DNA of 64,000 nucleotides from an uncultured Pelagibacteraceae bacterium. GTDB lineage: Bacteria; Pseudomonadota; Alphaproteobacteria; Pelagibacterales; Pelagibacteraceae. The stretch covers positions 42,230 through 106,229 of the forward strand of contig CACDIC010000005.1 of the NCBI GenBank assembly GCA_902552805.1, in the 5' to 3' direction. The translations under genes and the position numbers were made by a program. Positions 50,833 to 59,205 of the stretch are shown piece after piece. Every line of letters starts with the position of its first letter. The stretch's first letter is position 1. A model generated the notes under the pieces. The model was not told the DNA's origin and ran no database searches. It worked only from the letters and a program-made list of their open reading frames with translations.

Positions 50833-50949
50833 ATGATTAAAAAGTTATTAAATATATTTATTCAACCAAAATTCAACACATATAAAGATGCTAATGTGTG
50901 GATCCAAAAAATCTTGTTAGAGGAAAAATACGGAAAAATTAATTCCTAA
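50833..50949 (+). CDS. Possible 38-aa small protein
   Basis: In the 209-nt gap between E1 and the thiolase a plus-strand frame reads MIKKLLNIFIQPKFNTYKDANVW... (38 aa), ending 4 nt inside the convergent thiolase stop. The composition (Trp, Gln, charged C-terminal helix) is protein-like. There is no clear Shine-Dalgarno, and a good TTGACA lies only about 30 nt upstream, so its promoter placement is doubtful. I list it as a candidate only. Confidence 0.3.
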   Translation: MIKKLLNIFIQPKFNTYKDANVWIQKILLEEKYGKINS

Positions 50950-52121
50950 ATTTTTTCTACACATAGCGCAATTCCCATACCGCCACCTATACAAAGTGCG
51001 GCACAACCTCTTTCTTTATTCTGTTTTTTCATTTCATGTATAAGTGTCACAAGTATTCTTGCTCCAGATGCACCTATTGGGTGACCTAAAGCAATAGCCC
51101 CACCATTTACATTAACTTTGTTTTCATCAATACCCAATTCACTGATAACTGCTATAGCTTGAGCAGCGAAAGCCTCATTAATTTCAAATAAATCGATTTC
51201 ATTTAAATTCCAATTTACTTTTTTTGATGCTTGGCGGATAGCTTCTATAGGACCAAGACCCATTAAAGACGGTTCCAAACCAACAGATGCCCAGGAAATA
51301 ATTTTGGCCAATGGTTTAAGTGAATTTTGTTGAGCTTCCTTAAATGTAGTTAATAATAAAGCAGCTGCTCCATCATTTATACCAGATGAGTTTCCGGGTG
51401 TCACAGTCCCACCATCTTTAAAAGCTGTTTTTAATTTTTCTAAATCAGATAATTTTAAATCTTTTCTTGGGTGTTCATCTTTTTTTAAAATAATACCTTT
51501 GTGATTTATCTGCACTATTTCATCATCAAATTTATTATTTTCAATTGCAATTTCTGTTTTTTTTTGGGATTTAAGAGCAAATTCATCTTGTTGTTTTCTA
51601 GAAATATTAAACTTTTTTGCAACATTTTCAGCTGTAACTCCCATGTGGTAATTTTTAAAAGCATCAGTTAAACCATCGTGAATCATAGTATTGATTAATT
51701 GATCTTTTGAAATTTCTTTTTTCTCTGAATTAAAATAAGAGTAAGGTGTCATCGACATATTCTCTTGACCCCCACAAATTACATTATTTGCATCTCCTAA
51801 TTTAATTTGTTGATAACCTGAAATAATGGCCCTTAGTCCTGATCCACAAACTTGGTTTACTAAATAAGCAGGTTTGGATACAGGGATCCCTGCATTTACT
51901 GCTGCTTGTCTCGCAGGGTTCTGTCCTCCAGCAGCAGTCAAAACCTGGCCCATTATTACTTCATCAATTTGATTATTAGATATTTTACTTCTTTTCAAAA
52001 CTTCATTTATCACGATAGTACCAAGTTCATCTCCTTTCAAATCTTTTAATGATCCCTTATAAGTGCCTATAGGAGTCCTAACTGCACTACAAATGACCAC
52101 GTCATCAGGTTTGTTGTTCAT
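50946..52121 (-). CDS. Acetyl-CoA acetyltransferase (thiolase)
   Basis: This 391-aa biosynthetic-type thiolase condenses or cleaves acetoacetyl-CoA. The acylated Cys is in LVNQVCGSGLRAI (about 89), the His of the catalytic pair in NGGAIALGHPIGASGARI (about 347), and the second Cys in ALCIGGGMGIAL (about 377). The length and these motifs fit PhaA/AtoB; whether it serves PHB, butanoate or branched-chain metabolism is open, since no phaB or phaC is adjacent. The ORF-track start lies 19 codons upstream in a divergent promoter region; the ATG at 52121 matches the family N-terminus. Confidence 0.94.
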   Translation of the reverse strand: MNNKPDDVVICSAVRTPIGTYKGSLKDLKGDELGTIVINEVLKRSKISNNQIDEVIMGQVLTAAGGQNPARQAAVNAGIPVSKPAYLVNQVCGSGLRAIISGYQQIKLGDANNVICGGQENMSMTPYSYFNSEKKEISKDQLINTMIHDGLTDAFKNYHMGVTAENVAKKFNISRKQQDEFALKSQKKTEIAIENNKFDDEIVQINHKGIILKKDEHPRKDLKLSDLEKLKTAFKDGGTVTPGNSSGINDGAAALLLTTFKEAQQNSLKPLAKIISWASVGLEPSLMGLGPIEAIRQASKKVNWNLNEIDLFEINEAFAAQAIAVISELGIDENKVNVNGGAIALGHPIGASGARILVTLIHEMKKQNKERGCAALCIGGGMGIALCVEKI

Positions 52122-52164
52122 AAATTTTAATTTTATCTTATCATTAAAATACACTAAATATTGA

Positions 52165-52170
52165 TATACT
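52165..52170 (+). promoter_or_regulatory. Candidate -10 box for tRNA-Arg
   Basis: TATACT lies 22 nt before the mature tRNA-Arg 5' end, at a spacing that would give a short leader. The -35 region is weak (CATTAA/ATTAAA). The divergent thiolase start is 44 nt away. Confidence 0.35.
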
Positions 52171-52192
52171 ATAAACAAATATATTTATAAAT

Positions 52193-52269
52193 GCGCCTGT
52201 AGCTCAATTGGATAGAGCGCTTGGCTACGGACCAGGAGGTTCTGGGTTCGACTCCTAGCAGGCGCACCA
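52193..52269 (+). tRNA. tRNA-Arg (ACG)
   Basis: This is a 77-nt cloverleaf with encoded CCA. The acceptor GCGCCTG pairs with CAGGCGC, the anticodon loop is CTACGGA (anticodon ACG, to be edited to ICG), and the T loop is TTCGACT. The ICG tRNA reads CGU, CGC and CGA and needs TadA, not seen here. A small gene begins 15 nt after its 3' end. Confidence 0.96.
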
Positions 52270-52284
52270 TAAAAAAGGAAAATT

Positions 52285-52383
52285 ATGTTAAAATGGTTAG
52301 AAAAAATATCTCTTCAAATGTCAGTAATATATTTTTTTGTTTCTATTTTTGTAATTATATTAATCTTAACTTTTGTATTATAA
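52285..52383 (+). CDS. 32-aa single-span membrane peptide, unknown function
   Basis: This gene is too short for the ORF track. The frame reads MLKWLEKISLQMSV... then a long hydrophobic helix (about 12-32) ending LILTFVL. A strong ribosome site (AAAAAAGGAA, with AGGA about 5-6 nt before the ATG) supports translation. It lies 15 nt after tRNA-Arg and 6 nt before the thioesterase gene, so it is probably released from a tRNA-mRNA transcript. An amphipathic, basic start plus one helix predicts N-in topology. Function unknown; small respiratory-complex or transporter subunits have this look. Confidence 0.6.
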   Translation: MLKWLEKISLQMSVIYFFVSIFVIILILTFVL

Positions 52384-52389
52384 AAAATT

Positions 52390-52800
52390 ATGTCTAATCA
52401 ATTTGAACAAATCAGTCTCAAACCAGGTTTTATGAAACATAACGGAGGCCTTTTATTTAGAAATATCTCTGAAAATGAATACGAATTTAAATCAACGATT
52501 AATAATAATCATTTAAATGCTGCAGGAATTACTCATGGGGGTTATTTGTCTGCACTGATAGATGCTGGTGCCGGCACAGCAGCACATAGATCAGCTGATA
52601 ATGCACCCTGCGTAACAATTTCTTTAGATATAAAGTTTATTGGATCATCAAAAGTTAATGATGAAATCTACGGGAAAGTTAAAATATTAAAAAAAACAAA
52701 AACTCTTGTATTTTTATTTTGTGAGTTAAATTGTAATGGCAAGATAATTACGTCAGCATCAGGAATTTGGAAAATTTTAAAAATCAAAACAACTGACTAA
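52390..52800 (+). CDS. PaaI-family hotdog thioesterase
   Basis: This is a 136-aa hotdog-fold acyl-CoA thioesterase. The family signature is LNAAGITHGGYLSALIDAGAGTAAH (about 45-69), where HGG and the following acidic residue form the active site. SLDIKFIGSSKVND and the strand-rich C-terminus fit PaaI/YbgC-like enzymes. The acyl-CoA substrate is unknown; aryl- or short acyl-CoA release is typical. It follows the 32-aa gene by 6 nt. Confidence 0.9.
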   Translation: MSNQFEQISLKPGFMKHNGGLLFRNISENEYEFKSTINNNHLNAAGITHGGYLSALIDAGAGTAAHRSADNAPCVTISLDIKFIGSSKVNDEIYGKVKILKKTKTLVFLFCELNCNGKIITSASGIWKILKIKTTD

Positions 52801-52969
52801 GCATTCAGCACATAATCTTTATAATTAATTTAATTATGTTAAGTTAAATTATTATTTAAAAAAAAATGAGAACTTTTTATCCATCGATTCGGTCATGTTT
52901 TAGTCTATTTTTGTTCTTTAACAACAACTACATCTGGTAGATAAAAATTAAGATATACCAAAGATAGAA

Positions 52970-55447
52970 ATGACAAAAAATAAAATTACAGCTGTCCTTG
53001 GCCCAACAAATACAGGTAAAACTCATCTTGCTATTGAGACTATGCTGTCGTTTGACACTGGAATGATAGGTTTTCCTTTGAGATTGTTAGCTAGAGAAGT
53101 TTACGACAAGGTAATTAAAAAGGTAAGTTTAGATAAAGTTGCATTAATTACTGGTGAAGAAAAAATAATTCCTACAAATGCAAAGTATTATCTGTGTACT
53201 GTTGAATCTATGCCTATTGATAAAGAATTAGATTTTGTAGGTGTGGATGAAATTCAAATGTGCGCAGACCATGAGCGAGGTCATATTTTTACAGACAGAT
53301 TATTGAACTTAAGAGGAATAAAATTAACAATGTTAATGGGATCAAATACTATAAGACCAATTATTTCTAATCTTGATGATGACATCGAATTTATAAATCG
53401 AACTAGACTTTCAAAACTTTCTTATGTTGGTCATAAAAAAATTTCAAGAATTCAAAGAAAAACTGCAATTATAGCATTTTCTGCAGAGGAAGTTTACGCC
53501 ATCGCTGAACTTATAAGAAGACAAAAAGGAGGTGCATCTATTGTTATGGGATCTCTAAGCCCAAAGACAAGGAATGCACAAGTAGAGCTGTATCAATCTG
53601 GAGATGTTGATTTTCTAGTCGCAACTGATGCTATTGGTATGGGAATTAATATGGATCTTGATCATGTTTATTTTTCCAATTTAAAAAAATTTGATGGAAA
53701 AAAATTAAGAAAGCTAAATTTAGCAGAAATTGGACAAATAGCTGGTAGAGCAGGAAGATATTTGAACAATGGAAACTTTGGTATAACAGGAGAATGCAAA
53801 GAAATAAACGCTGATGAAGTAGATTTATTGGAAAATCATAAATTTGAAGAAATCCAATCTTTATTTTGGAGAAATTCAAATTTAAACTTTGAGAGTCCTT
53901 TTAAATTATTAAAGTCTTTAGAGGAGAAGCCTAGTAAAAGATGGTTAAGAAAAATACATGAGTGCGAAGATGAAAAAGCCTTAAAATTTTTTTTAAGAGA
54001 TAAAAATTTAGAAAATATTAAATTTGATAAAGATAAATTAAGTCTTTTATGGGAATGTTGCCAAATACCAGATTTTGTTAAAAAAACCTATGGCAATCAC
54101 TATGAAGTGATTGAAAATGTTTTTAAATATTTAACAAGTAAAGAAGGTAAAATTACAGATGATTATATGCGACTTCAACTCGTCAAACTTGATAAATTAG
54201 ATGGAAATGTAGATTCTTTATCAAATAGAATTGCAAATGTAAGAACTTGGTCATATGTTTCAAATAAAAATAATTGGATAGAAAATCAAAACTATTGGAT
54301 AGAAAAAACAAAACACTTAGAGGATAAGTTATCAGATAGATTACATGAGGAGCTTACAAAAACTTTTATTGACAAAAGGGCAAGCGTCCTAGCAAGAGGC
54401 TTAAAGCAAGATATGGAATTTGATACTAAAATTTTAGAAAATAACGAAGTAATGATTGATGATCAATTTATTGGAAAGATAAGTGGACTTAAATTAGAAC
54501 TAGATTTAAAAAAGGGTGCTTTAGAAACAGATATCAAATCACTCAAAAAAGCAGCAAGACAGACAGTTGGTCCAGAACTTCAAAAAAGAATAGATACAAT
54601 AATCGAGACAGGTTTAATAGAACTAAACGAGGATTTTAAAATTTATTGGAGACTTTCTCCAATAGCAAAATTGCAACCAGGTAGAGATTATTTAAATCCA
54701 AATATTGTTCTTGTAGTTGATGATATTCTGGAAACAGATCAATTAAAAAAATTAAATAATTATTTAGTGAAATGGCTAAAAAATAAAATACAAAATGTTT
54801 TGAGCAGTTTAATTGATTTGAGAAATCTTAAGGAAAAAAATTCATCAATTAAAGCTCTTGCATATCAATTGTATGAGAACAATGGAGTCCTTCAAAGAAA
54901 TCAAGTTACAGATTATCTAAAAATATTAGGACAAAATGAGAGGAAATTTTTGAGAGATCAAGGAGTAAAATTTGGAAGATATCATGTATTTTTACACAAA
55001 TTAATCAAACCAGAGGCTGTGTCCTTAAGAACTTTACTTTGGAAAAATTATCATCAAAAATATTTTAATTTAAAACCTCCTGTGTTTGGTTTAAATTTTT
55101 TAGAAAACGACAAAATTAAAAACAGAAATTTTATGTTACTTTGTGGATTTGAGAAATTTGATAATTTTTACGTAAGGATTGATATTTTAGAAAGATTATT
55201 TGTTCAAATTATTAATTCAAACACAGAAAAGAATGAAATTAAGTTAATTCCTGAAATGTTGAATTTACTTGGATGTAATAAGGACAACTTTAAAAAGCTT
55301 TTAAAAAATATGGGTTATAAAGTTTTTGAAAAAAATAATGATATATTTTTTAAATACAATCCAAGAAAAAGCTCAAAAAAAGTAAGTAAAAAATTCATTA
55401 AAGAAAGTCCTTTTAAAGTGTTAAAAAATTTAAATTTAAACCGGTAA
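52970..55447 (+). CDS. Suv3-like superfamily 2 RNA helicase
   Basis: This 825-aa protein is the bacterial counterpart of mitochondrial Suv3. Helicase motifs are I GPTNTGKTH (about 11-19), II VGVDEIQM (DEIQ box, about 88-95), III TMLMGS, V ATDAIGMGINM and VI QIAGRAGR (about 255-262). A long C-terminal part (about 300-825) holds Suv3-type domains and ends in a Lys-rich tail. In mitochondria Suv3 unwinds RNA for PNPase. It opens a plus-strand series with TerB-like, fdxA and carD, 3 nt from the next gene, a neighbourhood known in other Alphaproteobacteria. Confidence 0.92.
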   Translation: MTKNKITAVLGPTNTGKTHLAIETMLSFDTGMIGFPLRLLAREVYDKVIKKVSLDKVALITGEEKIIPTNAKYYLCTVESMPIDKELDFVGVDEIQMCADHERGHIFTDRLLNLRGIKLTMLMGSNTIRPIISNLDDDIEFINRTRLSKLSYVGHKKISRIQRKTAIIAFSAEEVYAIAELIRRQKGGASIVMGSLSPKTRNAQVELYQSGDVDFLVATDAIGMGINMDLDHVYFSNLKKFDGKKLRKLNLAEIGQIAGRAGRYLNNGNFGITGECKEINADEVDLLENHKFEEIQSLFWRNSNLNFESPFKLLKSLEEKPSKRWLRKIHECEDEKALKFFLRDKNLENIKFDKDKLSLLWECCQIPDFVKKTYGNHYEVIENVFKYLTSKEGKITDDYMRLQLVKLDKLDGNVDSLSNRIANVRTWSYVSNKNNWIENQNYWIEKTKHLEDKLSDRLHEELTKTFIDKRASVLARGLKQDMEFDTKILENNEVMIDDQFIGKISGLKLELDLKKGALETDIKSLKKAARQTVGPELQKRIDTIIETGLIELNEDFKIYWRLSPIAKLQPGRDYLNPNIVLVVDDILETDQLKKLNNYLVKWLKNKIQNVLSSLIDLRNLKEKNSSIKALAYQLYENNGVLQRNQVTDYLKILGQNERKFLRDQGVKFGRYHVFLHKLIKPEAVSLRTLLWKNYHQKYFNLKPPVFGLNFLENDKIKNRNFMLLCGFEKFDNFYVRIDILERLFVQIINSNTEKNEIKLIPEMLNLLGCNKDNFKKLLKNMGYKVFEKNNDIFFKYNPRKSSKKVSKKFIKESPFKVLKNLNLNR

Positions 55448-55450
55448 GTA

Positions 55451-55864
55451 ATGTTTTTTAAGGAAAAAAAAGGAGATACTAAAACTAGTGATTTAGCAAG
55501 AGTTGCAGCATTATTGATTCATGCTGCAAAAATTGATGAGAACTTCTCAAAAGAAGAAGAGGTTATAATAAGTAAGGCACTTTTGAAAATAGGTGCTGAC
55601 CAAGATAATTTAGAAAATATTTTAAAAGAAGGTAAAGAAATAGAAGAAAACTCTAACCAAATTTTGGATTTTACAAGGGAAGTTAAAAATATGGATGATA
55701 AAAAAAAAATTGAAATTATAGAAACCCTTTGGAGAATAATTTACTCAAATAAAGAAGCAGATATGTTTGAAACTAATTTGATGAGACGACTTGCAGGCTT
55801 ATTGTATATTGACAATAAGATCATGGGAGATATCAAAGAAAAAATTAAAAAAGAAAATCAATAA
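55451..55864 (+). CDS. TerB-like protein
   Basis: This is a 137-aa all-helical soluble protein of the TerB fold. The signature is the repeated helix with acidic metal-type positions, [28 protein letters not shown] (about 17-44), and later [28 protein letters not shown]. TerB proteins were named for tellurite resistance, but stand-alone members in Alphaproteobacteria have unknown roles. No other ter gene is present. It overlaps fdxA by one base (TAATG). Confidence 0.85.
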   Translation: MFFKEKKGDTKTSDLARVAALLIHAAKIDENFSKEEEVIISKALLKIGADQDNLENILKEGKEIEENSNQILDFTREVKNMDDKKKIEIIETLWRIIYSNKEADMFETNLMRRLAGLLYIDNKIMGDIKEKIKKENQ

Positions 55865-56190
55865 TGACATATATAGTTAATGACAAATGCATTAAATGTA
55901 AGTTAATGGACTGTGTTGAGGTTTGCCCTGTAGATTGTTTCTATGAGGGTAAAAATATGCTTGTAATTAAACCCGATGAGTGTATAGATTGTGGCGTTTG
56001 TGAGCCTGAGTGTCCTGTTGATGCAATAAAAGCTGATACAGAGCCAGGGTCTGAAAAATGGCTAGAAATCAATAAACAATATTCCGAAATCTGGCCAAAT
56101 ATAACAGTTAAGAAAGATCCTCCATCGGATCAAGAAAAATATAAAGATGAGCAAAATAAGTTTGAAAAGTATTTTAAAGAAAACCTTTAA
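55864..56190 (+). CDS. fdxA: 7Fe ferredoxin (FdxA)
   Basis: This 108-aa seven-iron ferredoxin has the 3Fe-4S/4Fe-4S cysteine pattern [18 protein letters not shown] (about 9-26) and [16 protein letters not shown] (about 40-55), plus a C-terminal helical extension typical of FdxA ([18 protein letters not shown]). It carries electrons for a partner not identified here. Its last 44 nt overlap the carD reading frame. Confidence 0.96.
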   Translation: MTYIVNDKCIKCKLMDCVEVCPVDCFYEGKNMLVIKPDECIDCGVCEPECPVDAIKADTEPGSEKWLEINKQYSEIWPNITVKKDPPSDQEKYKDEQNKFEKYFKENL

Positions 56191-57019
56191 AAAGAGTAAA
56201 GCTACTAAATCGAAAAAAAAGGCAAAAACCAAAAAGGTCGTTAAAATAAAAAAAGTAAAAAAGAAGATTAATAAATTACCAAAAAAATTAATTAAAACTA
56301 AAAAAGTTCTTTTAAAAAAATCTATAAAATCTGAAGTCAAAACTACAGAACAGAAAAGTGATGGTTTAAGAATTACAAAAAATAATGAGGCTAAACCAGA
56401 AATTAAAAAAGTAAAAAAACAAGAAACAGAAAAAAGAGAATATAAAATCAAAGATTACGTCGTATATCCAAAACATGGTGTTGGGCAAATTACTGAATTC
56501 AAAAAAATAAATATTGGAGGAATAGACGTTGAAACTTACGTTATAAAATTTGAAAAAGATAAAGCAAATGGAATGGTACCTGTTAATAAACAATTACACT
56601 TAAGACCATTAGCTACTATCAATCAGGTAAATAAATGCATCTCAATATTAAAAAGTAAGCCTAAAATAAAAAGATCTATGTGGAGTAGGAGAGCACAGGA
56701 ATATGAAGCAAAGATTTCATCAGGTAAGATTTATGAGTTAGCTGAAGTGGTAAGAGACCTTAATAAGGGGGATGATTTGATGGTTGACCAATCTTATAGT
56801 GAAAGACAATTATTTGAAAAAGCATATGAAAGAATCCTTTCAGAATTTCAAATAATTCTAAATCTGTCATTAGAGGATACTCAAAAAAAATTAGATAAAG
56901 CTTTAAAAAGAAACTTAAATACTCAACCTAAACCAGAGGCAGCACCATTAAAGCAAGCTTCATCAGATTTGCCTGAAGAAGAGGCTGTTTCAGAAAATGA
57001 AGAAGATATAGAGGAATAA
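56147..57019 (+). CDS. carD: CarD family transcription regulator with Lys-rich N-terminal tail
   Basis: The C-terminal part (about 97-260) is CarD/CdnL-like. The RNAP-binding Tudor-like domain begins [20 protein letters not shown], and the DNA-contacting helical domain has [28 protein letters not shown]. CarD stabilises open promoter complexes. Unusually the first 95 residues are almost all Lys/Ser/Thr/Val ([18 protein letters not shown]), like a histone H1 tail. An acidic tail closes the protein ([14 protein letters not shown]). The ATG at 56147 lies 44 nt inside fdxA; a later TTG is possible, but the Lys-rich segment remains open in either case. A bidirectional terminator follows. Confidence 0.92.
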   Translation: MSKISLKSILKKTFKKSKATKSKKKAKTKKVVKIKKVKKKINKLPKKLIKTKKVLLKKSIKSEVKTTEQKSDGLRITKNNEAKPEIKKVKKQETEKREYKIKDYVVYPKHGVGQITEFKKINIGGIDVETYVIKFEKDKANGMVPVNKQLHLRPLATINQVNKCISILKSKPKIKRSMWSRRAQEYEAKISSGKIYELAEVVRDLNKGDDLMVDQSYSERQLFEKAYERILSEFQIILNLSLEDTQKKLDKALKRNLNTQPKPEAAPLKQASSDLPEEEAVSENEEDIEE

Positions 57020-57021
57020 AA

Positions 57022-57063
57022 AAAAACGCCTCTCACACGTAAATCGTTATGAGAAGCGTTTTT
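57022..57063. terminator. Bidirectional rho-independent terminator between carD and the 25-aa gene
   Basis: A stem of about 14 bp (arms 22-35 and 50-63 in the 57000s, one mismatch, inner CACG/CGT pairing) is followed by a T run on both strands. It ends carD on the plus strand and the 25-aa Lys/Arg gene on the minus strand. Confidence 0.85.
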
Positions 57064-57082
57064 AATAAAGAATACTAAGTAA

Positions 57083-57160
57083 TTATCTTCTTCTTCTTTT
57101 TTTAGCTTTTTTCTTAGCTTTTTTCTTAGCCTTCTTTGCTTTTTTTCTTCTCTTAGGCAT
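57083..57160 (-). CDS. 25-aa Lys/Arg/Ala-rich histone-like peptide
   Basis: This minus-strand gene was missed by the ORF track. It encodes MPKRRKKAKKAKKKAKKK... ending in four Arg (25 aa), essentially only Lys, Arg and Ala with a KKA repeat. GGGAG about 6 nt upstream of the ATG is a strong ribosome site, and a good terminator follows 20 nt after the stop, so it forms a complete transcription unit. Such peptides resemble the tails of histone H1 or bacterial HctB/AlgP-type proteins and could bind DNA or RNA. Low-complexity coding by chance is the main alternative, but the signals at both ends argue against it. Confidence 0.65.
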   Translation of the reverse strand: MPKRRKKAKKAKKKAKKKAKKRRRR

Positions 57161-57184
57161 CTTTAGCTCCCTTTTTAAGTTAAA

Positions 57185-57200
57185 CGAATCAATTGATTCG
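57185..57200. promoter_or_regulatory. 16-bp perfect palindrome upstream of the 25-aa gene
   Basis: CGAATCAATTGATTCG is a perfect palindrome 24 nt upstream of the 25-aa gene start, in a 200-nt gap that is otherwise A/T tracts. It could be an operator or a 5' hairpin. Confidence 0.4.
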
Positions 57201-57360
57201 CTATTAATCTATTTTTATTTTTTTATGTGCCTTATGTCAAATCTTAAATTTTAAAGAAAATTTTAAAAATAAAATTAAAATAAAAATTTTTTTTAAAAAA
57301 AATTTAAATTGTAAAAAAGTTAGTGTTTATGCGCTTAATAATCAAATATTTTGTAAAAAA

Positions 57361-59058
57361 TTAATAAAGTTTTTCTAAATCTTCTTTATATTTTTCTAAA
57401 ATTTTTTTTCTTTTTAGTTTTAAAGTTGGTGTTAACATTCCATTTTCAATTGTAAATTCTTCATTAATTAATTTTATTTTTTTTACTCTTTCAACAAGAG
57501 ATAAGTTTTTATTTAGATCATCTATATATAATTGAATTTCTTTTTTATTTTTTTCATTGTCACTTACAATTAAAGCAACTAAATAAGTTTTTTTGTCTCC
57601 ATAAACAAAACTTTGTTTAATTTTGTCGTCAAGACACAATAAATTTTCAATTTTCGAGGGTGAAATGTTATCACCACCAGAATTTACAATAATTTCTTTT
57701 TTTCTGTCAGTAATTTTCAAATTTCCCTCTTTTGTAATTTCACCTATATCTCCTGTGTATAACCAACCATTTTTAAGTATATCGTCTGTTTCTTTTTTCA
57801 TGTTCCAGTAACCAAGCATTACATTTTCGCCTTTAACCAGAATTTCACCATCCTGTGCAATCTTCACCTCATTAGTTTTAAAAGGAGGTCCAACTGTATC
57901 AATCTTGATTTTTTCAGGTATATTGCAACTTACTACTGGGGATGCTTCTGTTAGGCCATAACCTTGTAAAGTTGGCAATCCAATAGAGTTCAAAAATTCA
58001 CCAATTTTTTGATCTAACGCGCCCCCTCCAGAAACAAAAGCCTTTAAATTTCCACCAAACTGATTTTTGATTTTTCGTCTTACTAATTTTTCACATAAAT
58101 AATTTAATATTTTTTCTCTATAACTCATATTCTCATTATTTAGTTTTTTTATTCCAAGCGAAATCGTCGAAGATATTAATTGTTTCTTGAGACCTGTTTG
58201 CTTTGAAAAATTCATCGAAATCTTGCTGTACAAATTTTGATAAAATCTAGGCACAGCAGTCATTATGGTTGGTTTAGCAACTGCCATATTAGATAATAAT
58301 TTTTCTAAACTTTCAGCATAATAAATTTTTGCTCCTAATGTGATTTGTACAAATTGAACAGCATGTTCATATGAATGAGATAAAGGAAGCCAAGTCAAAA
58401 AAACAGGCTCACTATCTTTAACAAGCGAATTCAAAATTTCTTGCGCACCCTCACAATTAGATAAAATACCCCCATGACTCAGCATTACACCTTTAGGGTT
58501 ACCAGTTGTTCCTGATGTGTAAATGATACAAGCTAGATCTTTTCTTTCAATATACTGATTAAAGTTGTAATGATCTAAAGTTTTGTCCTTAGAAAATCTT
58601 TCAAAAATATTTTCTATACTATCAATTTGTTTATCTATATTTTCTATTGATAAAACTTTTATATTATCTGAAATGAATTTATCTATTTTTTTTAATTGAG
58701 TATTATTTGAGACAATACAAATTTTTGGATTACAATCATTAATGATATATTCATAATCTTTTTCAGAGTAAGTTGTAAATAAAGGAACTGTTACCCCACC
58801 AGCGTTCATTATGGCTATATCAGAAATAAGCCATTCAGGTCGATTTTCAGATAATAAAATGCACCTATCTCCTTTAGATAAATTTTTTCTTAAATATTCA
58901 GATAAAATTTGAATATTTCTTTCAACTTGTTTCCAAGTAAGAAAATCTTTCTTATTATCCTTTAACCACTTTAAAAATGGTTTATTAGAAGTAGAGTTTA
59001 ACTCCTTATACTTCGTGAAAAAAAGTTCTACTAAACTGTTAATTTTACTTAATTCCAT
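57361..59058 (-). CDS. Long-chain-fatty-acid-CoA ligase (AMP-forming)
   Basis: This is a 565-aa ANL-superfamily acyl-CoA synthetase of the long-chain FAA1/FadD15-like group. The P-loop is IIYTSGTTGNPKGVMLSHGG (about 178-197), then GYGLTEASPVVS (about 365-376), the hinge YTGDIGEITKEGNLKITDRKKE (about 432-453), and a truncated C-terminal lid ending LEKLY. It activates fatty acids for breakdown or lipid recycling. The ATG lies only 4 nt after the CCA end of tRNA-Leu on the same strand, with no Shine-Dalgarno in between. The gene is very Lys/Ile/Asn-rich like its neighbours. Confidence 0.93.
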   Translation of the reverse strand: MELSKINSLVELFFTKYKELNSTSNKPFLKWLKDNKKDFLTWKQVERNIQILSEYLRKNLSKGDRCILLSENRPEWLISDIAIMNAGGVTVPLFTTYSEKDYEYIINDCNPKICIVSNNTQLKKIDKFISDNIKVLSIENIDKQIDSIENIFERFSKDKTLDHYNFNQYIERKDLACIIYTSGTTGNPKGVMLSHGGILSNCEGAQEILNSLVKDSEPVFLTWLPLSHSYEHAVQFVQITLGAKIYYAESLEKLLSNMAVAKPTIMTAVPRFYQNLYSKISMNFSKQTGLKKQLISSTISLGIKKLNNENMSYREKILNYLCEKLVRRKIKNQFGGNLKAFVSGGGALDQKIGEFLNSIGLPTLQGYGLTEASPVVSCNIPEKIKIDTVGPPFKTNEVKIAQDGEILVKGENVMLGYWNMKKETDDILKNGWLYTGDIGEITKEGNLKITDRKKEIIVNSGGDNISPSKIENLLCLDDKIKQSFVYGDKKTYLVALIVSDNEKNKKEIQLYIDDLNKNLSLVERVKKIKLINEEFTIENGMLTPTLKLKRKKILEKYKEDLEKLY

Positions 59059-59062
59059 AATT

Positions 59063-59147
59063 TGGTGGGCGAAGAGAGAATCGAACTCTCACTTCTTGCG
59101 AAACACGATTTTGAGTCGTGCGCGTCTACCAGTTCCGCCATTCGCCC
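59063..59147 (-). tRNA. tRNA-Leu (CAA)
   Basis: This is an 85-nt class II cloverleaf with encoded CCA and long variable arm. The acceptor GGGCGAA pairs with TTCGCCC, the anticodon stem is CACGA/TCGTG with loop CTCAAAA (anticodon CAA, reads UUG), and the T loop is TTCGATT. The fadD-like gene starts 4 nt beyond its 3' end. Confidence 0.94.
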
Positions 59148-59205
59148 TAGTTATTTAATAATTTATTAAATAGTATAAGAACTAAAATTATATTAAAACC
59201 AAAAA

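Noticed and set aside
52862-52944. 24-aa frame in the gap before the Suv3-like helicase
   Set aside because: It has no ribosome site, unlikely composition and no positional support.
56062-56593. Phe-rich minus-strand ORFs opposite carD
   Set aside because: They are complements of AAA-rich Lys codons; the Phe runs have no gene-like start or domain.
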